DNA of 64,000 nucleotides. Origin: Micropterus salmoides. Lineage: Eukaryota; Chordata; Actinopteri; Centrarchiformes; Centrarchidae. Numbering within the stretch: position 1 is the stretch's first letter; each line of letters starts with the position of its first letter. The DNA lies in NCBI RefSeq assembly GCF_014851395.1, contig NW_024044681.1:24863036-24927035 (forward strand), read 5' to 3'. The translations under genes were made by a program, and so were the position numbers. Below the pieces are notes generated by a model. It did not search any database, had not been told where the DNA came from, and saw nothing but the letters and a program-made list of their open reading frames with translations. Below are positions 59,701 to 64,000 of the stretch, in pieces.

Positions 59701-62700
59701 AAACAAGGATCATGCCATTTTGGCTATATGGGGGAGCTCAACATCTGATTTTGCATAGAACTACCAGTTTTCTCCCAGTAAGTTAAAAAAACAGCCTATT
59801 ACAATATACATTTCAACGTTTAATGCTGTAAATAAACATGTAAAAAGAATAAAACTTTCAATAAATGTTTTTGAAGTGTGTGAATAAATCCAAAATTGTA
59901 ACCCTAACCCTGGGGCGTCAGTGCGCATGTGTAAGCGTAGTGTGTATGTGTGCAGTGGCAGTGGAGGAACACTTGCTGAGACAGAGCCCCAGCCTCACTG
60001 GTGTTGTGCCGAGTTGTACGAACCTGGTGCTTCGGATAATTTATCACCGTTGATGAACCACATAAAGAATATTTTATTTATCGTTTTTAAATAGCTGGCT
60101 ACTCGAAATAGACCCGCGAGGAACCGCGACATGCATGCTGTTATCGGCAGCGATTAAAGTGGCGCTACTGTGTGTAACACCCCCCACCCCCACCCGCAAA
60201 TGCCGTGTACAAAAAAACACATGATTCGATCTATCTGGCGACTATAGTCAGGACTTGACGATTCTGATTGGACTATGTAAATCCTTAGTCAGGGACAGCC
60301 CTAATAAAATGTTACAAAAAGGCCATACATTACATGATCATACCTATGATCATGTAATGTAATGCATCTGTGCTAAAGCACAGATCAGGAAACTTTTTTT
60401 TTTAAATTTTAAAAAGGATAAAAAGAAATAACTATAATCAGTGGAGCAGTGCTGAGGATGAATTTGATTGCTGGAGGGCCCTGCAGCAGGTAATTAAAAC
60501 TGCCCAGAACATCATTGGTACCCTTCTTCACAGCAGCAGTGACATTGATGATGTGAGGTCTCTGCAAAGCCCAAAGGGTACTAAATGACAGCCTGCTGCC
60601 GTCTCGCAAGAAATACAGAAGTATCTGCTGCAGTACCAACAGACTTCAGAGCAGATTCTTGACCCAGGCTGTGAGATTCATTCTCAGCACGGCTCCATGT
60701 AAAATAGTTTTATTTCTATGATTTGTTATTGATCCAACCATCTAGTGTATATCATTTTTGTATATAACGTTTGCTTTTTGTGAATGGTATAAAGGGATAT
60801 ACAAACCTGTGTTGTAAAATGATAAATAAATCTACTATGTACCTTGTAAAGAATCCCTTAATAAATACTTTAATAATAATAATACATTAATAAATAAGTT
60901 GGGGGATTAAACAAAAACTGTAAATACAAAATATCTTACCATGATGTGCAGTTTTTGTCTTGTGCACTGCTATTGCACACATTTTGTAGCGAACCTGTTC
61001 AATGAGAAAGAGGGTTGACATTATGTGAAGTTTTTAGGTAAGTAATTATGTATTTCAGGGTAGACAACACTCACTGGTTGTATCTGCTTTTTTCCCCACC
61101 ACGTGGATGTCAGAGTTATTGTTTTCAGAGAGCGCACTGAGGATACAACATGGAGGTATACTCTCCGCTAGCTGCAGCGTCACAGTGCAGTTGGTTTTTC
61201 TGAAGTATAAGATCAGTGTCAACAACAAATAGATGCTTAACACATGTTTGAGTTAAAAGTTGAAAATAGTTTGTTATGTAACTTACGTTATTGCAGTGTT
61301 CTTGGTGCATGAAACTTTAATTCCCTGTTCAAACATAAATCAATCTTGACTGATATGATCCTTCTATTCACATAATGTAACAGATAAATTTTAATTTAAA
61401 CTTACTTGAAATAGGCCAGTTGTTTCGTTATTACTGATCCCTCTGAAACATAAATTGAGACAACACAATTAATGAAAAATAAGATTCTTTTAAAGAAAAC
61501 ACTAATGAGCTTTTGAAAAAATAAATTTCACAATTGTCCTCTTGCAAATAAAAAGTGGAATTCATTGACAATAAAATAACCCTTTCTTAATTTCATATCC
61601 CTAGAAGTTCTTTTGCTACAGTCTCATTTGCTCTACAATGACCAGTCACTAATGTTGACTTGGATTATTAGAATATTTTAAAATTATAGAATATTAGCAA
61701 AGCAAGACATAGCTGTATAACTGGCATTGCTGAAAGAGTACATTTATTATGCATCTCTACTTTGTGCTCCTGTTAGTCTACATTTTACCCATAATTAGAG
61801 AAAATTCCATCTGGGAATTGCCACTTGTGGCCACACTGGCACCCGTTCAACGAAATACTTATGCTGCATCAAATCACATACGTTTTCTTTTTACTTTTAA
61901 GTATGTACTGCAGCTGCCCCATACAACTGTGACATACTACTTCATTATAATAGTACGCCTTTGACCCTCTTACTCATACACATGCTGCACGGAAAAGCCA
62001 GAAAAGGATGCTGGCTTATATACTTCAAAATGCGACTGGATGTAGTAGAACTTCCTGTTATTTTTGAAATACTGCATTTGATATACTACGTATCAGGACC
62101 TAGTAAATCTTTTTCTGGCATGCTAAATAGTATGGTAATAAGGGTAGTATAAATTATAAATAAAAACAAATCACATAAGAGTTACATTCCTACAGTATGG
62201 ACTTTTAGGAAGCTTTCTCTAACAATGCAACAAGGCTAATGCAATTTTAAGTTTACTTTGATTAGGAGTTCACTATTATAACAGCACAGTTACAACAACA
62301 ACATAAGATGCTGCAAGGATCCAGTGTTGAAAAAGAAGCATTTTGCACAAATACACGTGTAACATAAACAAAAAAATACTTGAAAATGCTTGTTGTGTGA
62401 ACCCTTCATTCATTCATTCATTCATTGCAGTGATACCTATTTTGTGTCACACTGTCACCGATTTGTCGAGCTATGCGCAGCTTGTTTGACTGATTGGAAT
62501 CTGAATTTGCTGGTGGGTTGTTGTTTCCTCCACCACTGCCAGGCATCTGTATGTTCATGTTGGAGTTGGGTGAAGAGACTGTCTGGCTGTTTGGTCTAAC
62601 AATAGTTATGCTAGGTTTGAATGAAGTTGATGTTGCAGCTGTAGTTGTCCTGCGATTTACTGTTATTGATGCTGCAGCTGTAGTTGTCCTGCGATTTACT

Positions 62701-63544
62701 GTTGTTGATGCTGCAGCTGTAGTTGTGCTGAGATTTACTGTTGTTGATGCTGCAGCTGTAGTTGTGCTGAGATTTACTGTTGTTGATGCTGCAGCTGTAG
62801 TTGTCCTGCGATTTACTGTTGTTGATGCTGCAGCTGTAGTTGTGCTGAAATTTACTGTTGTTGATGCTGCAGCTGTAGTTGTGTTGTGTGTTGTTGCTGT
62901 TGATGTTGTAGCTGTAGTTGTGTTGTGTGTTGTTGCTGTTGATGTTGCAGGTGTAGTTGTATTACTACTTTCCAAAACTGTTGATGTTCCAACTGTAGTT
63001 GTATTACTGCTTTCCAAAACTGTTGATGTTCCAACTGTAGTTGTATTACTGCTTTCCAAAACTGTTGATGCTCCAACTGTAGTTGTATTACTGCTTTCCA
63101 AAACTGTTGATGTTCCAACTGTAGTTGTATTACTGCTTTCCAAAACTGTTGATGCTCCAACTGTAGTTGTATTACTGCTTTCCAACACTGTGGGTGTTGT
63201 AGCTGTAGTTGTTGCAATTTGTATAGAGGTAGGTGTGACAGTTGTTTCTGCATGGTTTGGAGACAAGCAGTTCAAGTTTAGGAACACCTGTGTAAGCTGA
63301 GAAAAGGAACATGATACCCATTATATTTAATCATAGGATAAAAACATCATAAACCTAACATTTTAACAAGAAACTATTATTAACTATATAACTAATATGC
63401 CTACATACCCAGGCCTTGATTTCTGATTCATTCTTCTTGTTGTTTCCACTGATTTCCACAGTGATGTCAAGAAAGTAGCATACTGCAGTAAGAAGGTAAG
63501 ACAGAACATACTTGAGGAGACAAATGCAGCAGAGACCAAGATAT
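45587..63544 (-). CDS. adgrg2: Adhesion G protein-coupled receptor G2-like
   Basis: Adhesion GPCR with a long glycosylated ectodomain, autoproteolytic GAIN/GPS module and seven helices. In mammals ADGRG2 (GPR64) acts in epididymal fluid handling. The 25 exons read here run from 63544 down to 45587 and join in consistent phase, coding for about 1,284 residues. The start codon is not identified. Identity rests on GPS and first helix ([32 protein letters not shown]), [44 protein letters not shown] and [20 protein letters not shown], all close to mammalian ADGRG2. The ectodomain is not alignable by eye with human. Neighbouring sms supports the call, since human SMS and ADGRG2 are both on Xp22. 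Teleost a/b paralog status is unknown. Confidence 0.92.
45816..46659. mobile_element. Tc1-like deletion derivative in the last adgrg2 intron
   Basis: Flanked by TA, with ends cagtcacagg and cctgcgactg. It has long imperfect inverted repeats of about 200 bp (for example gcataaattggt and aatcagatcaaa near both ends). At 844 bp, it keeps only a plus-strand transposase remnant around 46150-46380 ([20 protein letters not shown], then WPSQSPDFN and a stop in EML). The DNA-binding half is gone, so it is non-autonomous. Confidence 0.85.
48672..52438 (-). CDS. adgrg2: adgrg2 exons, seven-transmembrane domain (52314-52438, 49103-49474, 48672-48955)
   Basis: Exon 52314-52438 begins [13 protein letters not shown], directly after the tethered-agonist segment, and holds TM1. 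Exon 49103-49474 has the intracellular loop [15 protein letters not shown]2 ([18 protein letters not shown]), TM3 ([20 protein letters not shown]) and TM4 ([20 protein letters not shown]). Exon 48672-48955 has [19 protein letters not shown] (TM5), loop 3 ([14 protein letters not shown]), TM6 with [11 protein letters not shown], and the start of TM7 ([11 protein letters not shown]). The intron 49475-52313 contains a sense-strand LINE, antisense to this gene. Confidence 0.95.
49745..52105 (+). mobile_element. L2-type LINE, 5'-truncated, in an adgrg2 intron
   Basis: Plus-strand reverse-transcriptase ORF in pieces. 49745-50236 covers the thumb-side N part ([38 protein letters not shown]). A decayed stretch 50237-50470 follows, then 50474-51154 with [19 protein letters not shown] and the catalytic box [10 protein letters not shown] (usually ADD), then 51073-51405 with [13 protein letters not shown] and [14 protein letters not shown]. 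Tail sequence of the form aaagcaatt...gtgctacacaaataaa ends near 52105. Stops and frameshifts show it is inactive. About 300 bp at 51555-51860 do not belong to the usual tail (see findings). Confidence 0.85.
52572..53982 (-). CDS. adgrg2: adgrg2 exons, GAIN domain C-part and GPS (53824-53982, 53519-53641, 52762-52807, 52572-52675)
   Basis: Exon 53824-53982 has the GAIN beta strands ([31 protein letters not shown]). Exon 53519-53641 reads [20 protein letters not shown] and [12 protein letters not shown]. The 46-nt exon reads [15 protein letters not shown]. The last exon has [20 protein letters not shown] and [12 protein letters not shown]. The four GPS cysteines and two tryptophans are present, and cleavage is expected between Leu and Thr of NHLT. 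That frees the tethered agonist TSFAILLDLSR, nearly the mammalian ADGRG2 sequence. Autoproteolysis should therefore work. Confidence 0.93.
54558..54832 (-). mobile_element. tRNA-derived SINE (minus strand), second copy, with 8-bp target duplication
   Basis: Same element as 41596-41885: minus-strand start ggcggctgaggctcaggaga, box B ggttcaatcccc, tail gcgctatacaagtacgga. The flanks are caagtaaa on both sides (54550-54557 and 54833-54840). It is inserted into another dispersed repeat that resumes after it. Confidence 0.88.
54841..55200. repeat. Teleost dispersed repeat with recurring taaaagta words
   Basis: aagtaaaagttctgcattc, ttaagtaaaagtacgg and tcaaaagtaaaagtgctc form a self-similar stretch common in perch-like fish introns. 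The same text begins before 54550, so the SINE interrupts it. I cannot name its class or its right border. Confidence 0.45.
55489..61442 (-). CDS. adgrg2: adgrg2 exons, stalk (61406-61442, 61287-61324, 61075-61199, 60940-60994, 59533-59591, 58618-58683, 58452-58519, 57420-57454, 57183-57310, 56936-57056, 56552-56775, 56038-56239, 55489-55645)
   Basis: Thirteen mostly tiny exons (35-224 nt) keep frame across all joins. Peptides in order include [136 protein letters not shown], a Thr-rich mucin-like stretch (56552-56700) and [20 protein letters not shown]. The last exons begin the GAIN domain helices ([20 protein letters not shown], then [20 protein letters not shown]). Cysteines and N-X-S/T sequons are frequent, as in an extracellular stalk. 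I do not recognise a named domain before the GAIN. Confidence 0.8.
59648..60303. mobile_element. Non-autonomous hAT-like element in an adgrg2 intron
   Basis: Ends tagggc...gccta with related subterminal words (cgaatagtcgaagattcg on the left; gactatagtc and gattggactatg on the right). The flanks acaaaatt and ataaaatg agree at six of eight positions, compatible with an eroded 8-bp duplication. It is 656 bp, without transposase, and contains a C-run at 60180-60200. Confidence 0.55.
60425..60700 (+). repeat. Decayed LINE 3' fragment (Rex1-like suspected)
   Basis: The broken plus-strand translation ([14 protein letters not shown], then CEIHSQHG) and words such as ctgctgccgtctcgcaagaaa resemble the end of the reverse-transcriptase ORF of fish Rex1/CR1-type LINEs. 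Borders are unclear. Confidence 0.35.
62437..63296 (-). CDS. adgrg2: adgrg2 mucin-like repeat exon
   Basis: An 860-nt exon (acceptor CTCAG, donor GTATCA). After [19 protein letters not shown] and a Thr-rich lead, it carries six 14-residue units (consensus [14 protein letters not shown], 42 nt each, about 62945-63195). Eight 13-residue units follow (consensus [13 protein letters not shown], 39 nt each, about 62635-62945). A Pro/Asn/Ser-rich end ([17 protein letters not shown]) and [13 protein letters not shown] complete it. Most units contain an N-glycosylation sequon and many Thr for O-glycans, the make-up of a mucin stalk. The frame stays open in spite of the repeats, so it is under constraint. 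Copy number probably varies between individuals. Confidence 0.88.
63409..63544 (-). CDS. adgrg2: adgrg2 5'-most exon seen (start uncertain)
   Basis: Ends TGG/GTATGT. The certain part reads [20 protein letters not shown] and KAWL across the junction to 63296. Two acceptors are possible. One is at 63544, which adds a hydrophobic [20 protein letters not shown] that would suit a signal peptide. The other is at 63482, after a strong pyrimidine tract (cttaccttcttactgcag). No in-frame ATG lies in the longer form, so the start codon is in an exon further upstream, possibly outside the window. An upstream frame beginning at 63743 could join the 63482 acceptor in phase but does not look like a signal peptide. 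Confidence 0.6.
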
Positions 63545-63768
63545 CTGGACAAAAAAATGAATGGTCCTGTATTGCCCACATCCACGATAACCCAAGGGTC
63601 CAGATAAGCCTAATCAGCAGATCACCCTCCCATGTCAGCCTATATATACCTGTGAGGCTAGCCAAGACATTGGGAGGGGTGTCACAACATTTTTTGACTC
63701 TCTGTACCTGATTCTCCACTCCAGCAGTTAGTATTGCTAACATAGGCTTTCTGCTATAAATTTCTAGT

Positions 63769-63775
63769 CTTTATA
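63769..63775 (-). promoter_or_regulatory. TATA-like box upstream of adgrg2 (minus strand)
   Basis: GGGTATAAAGAC on the minus strand, roughly 225 bp upstream of the first exon seen. A second TATA-like word, GTATATATAGGC, lies at about 63643-63656. Either could drive a transcript into adgrg2. Neither is proven. Confidence 0.3.
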
Positions 63776-64000
63776 CCCAAGCTGAGAAAGATCAAATGAC
63801 ATTATCCACATCCTCATCTCAGAACCACAACATTACACATCTGTTTTCACAGACTGAGTTACACTATCCAGGGTAAGTAAACTGATCTTAATTCAGTTTC
63901 ACATTTTTTCAAGCCTCATATTAGGGGCAGCTGACCTTCACATTGCATTTTTACACAAAACCCATCTTTAACATTGAAATTGCCTTATCAAAGGATCTCT

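Noticed and set aside
62494..63300. 268-residue open frame on the plus strand across the adgrg2 repeat exon
   Set aside because: It is the antisense shadow of the Thr-rich tandem repeats. The minus-strand frame has correct splice sites and phase; this one has none.
63861..63880. Plus-strand donor-like site (atccagggtaagtaaac) that might end a first exon of another gene
   Set aside because: No open frame or family match in the 250 bp around it, and the window ends too soon to test.

Overview
The window is vertebrate nuclear DNA, almost certainly from a ray-finned (teleost) fish. Genes are split into short exons with GT-AG introns. The proteins are vertebrate-specific families, and the introns carry typical fish repeats (L2-type and Tx1/L1-type LINE ends, a tRNA-derived SINE, Tc1-like and hAT-like DNA transposons). 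There is no bacterial, viral or organellar gene, no tRNA or rRNA gene and no CRISPR array. The exon models below were built by reading splice sites, checking that reading phase is kept across every junction, and comparing the peptides with remembered family members. No database search was run.

Layout. (1) 82-22523, plus strand: the 3' part of a skeletal-type ryanodine receptor gene (ryr1), 40 exons coding for the last ~1,859 residues. They run from the central solenoid through the calmodulin-binding segment, EF-hands, divergent acidic region, six membrane helices, pore and zinc-finger C-terminus. Two mini-exons (15 and 18 nt) sit where mammalian RYR1 has its alternatively spliced ASI and ASII segments. 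(2) 24992-28586, plus: a five-exon, 284-residue PH-domain protein that I cannot name. (3) 32212-43986, plus: spermine synthase (sms), complete, 11 exons, 360 residues, with two introns that carry minor-spliceosome (U12-type) signals, one of them AT-AC. (4) 63544 down to 45587, minus strand: an adhesion GPCR of the ADGRG2 (GPR64) type. It has 25 exons and about 1,284 residues without its 5' start. The parts are a mucin-like tandem-repeat exon, a cysteine- and sequon-rich stalk on small exons, a GAIN/GPS module, seven helices and a short tail. sms and adgrg2 converge tail to tail.

Mobile DNA sits mostly in the introns of sms and adgrg2: a decayed Tc1-like transposase copy, a Tc1-like deletion derivative, two hAT-like non-autonomous elements, a 266-bp inverted-repeat element in the sms 3' region, a long fold-back repeat, L2-type LINE copies, two copies of one tRNA-derived SINE whose tail resembles the L2 tail, and a 50-bp RTE-like tail with a 12-bp target duplication.

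The genes are not an operon and act separately: Ca2+ release in muscle (ryr1), polyamine synthesis (sms) and cell-surface signalling (adgrg2). Their order is informative: human SMS and ADGRG2 are both on Xp22, while RYR1 is on chromosome 19. I found no wholly new system. The most unusual items are the paired U12-type introns of sms, the conserved mini-exons of ryr1, the repeat-built adgrg2 ectodomain and the unnamed PH protein.
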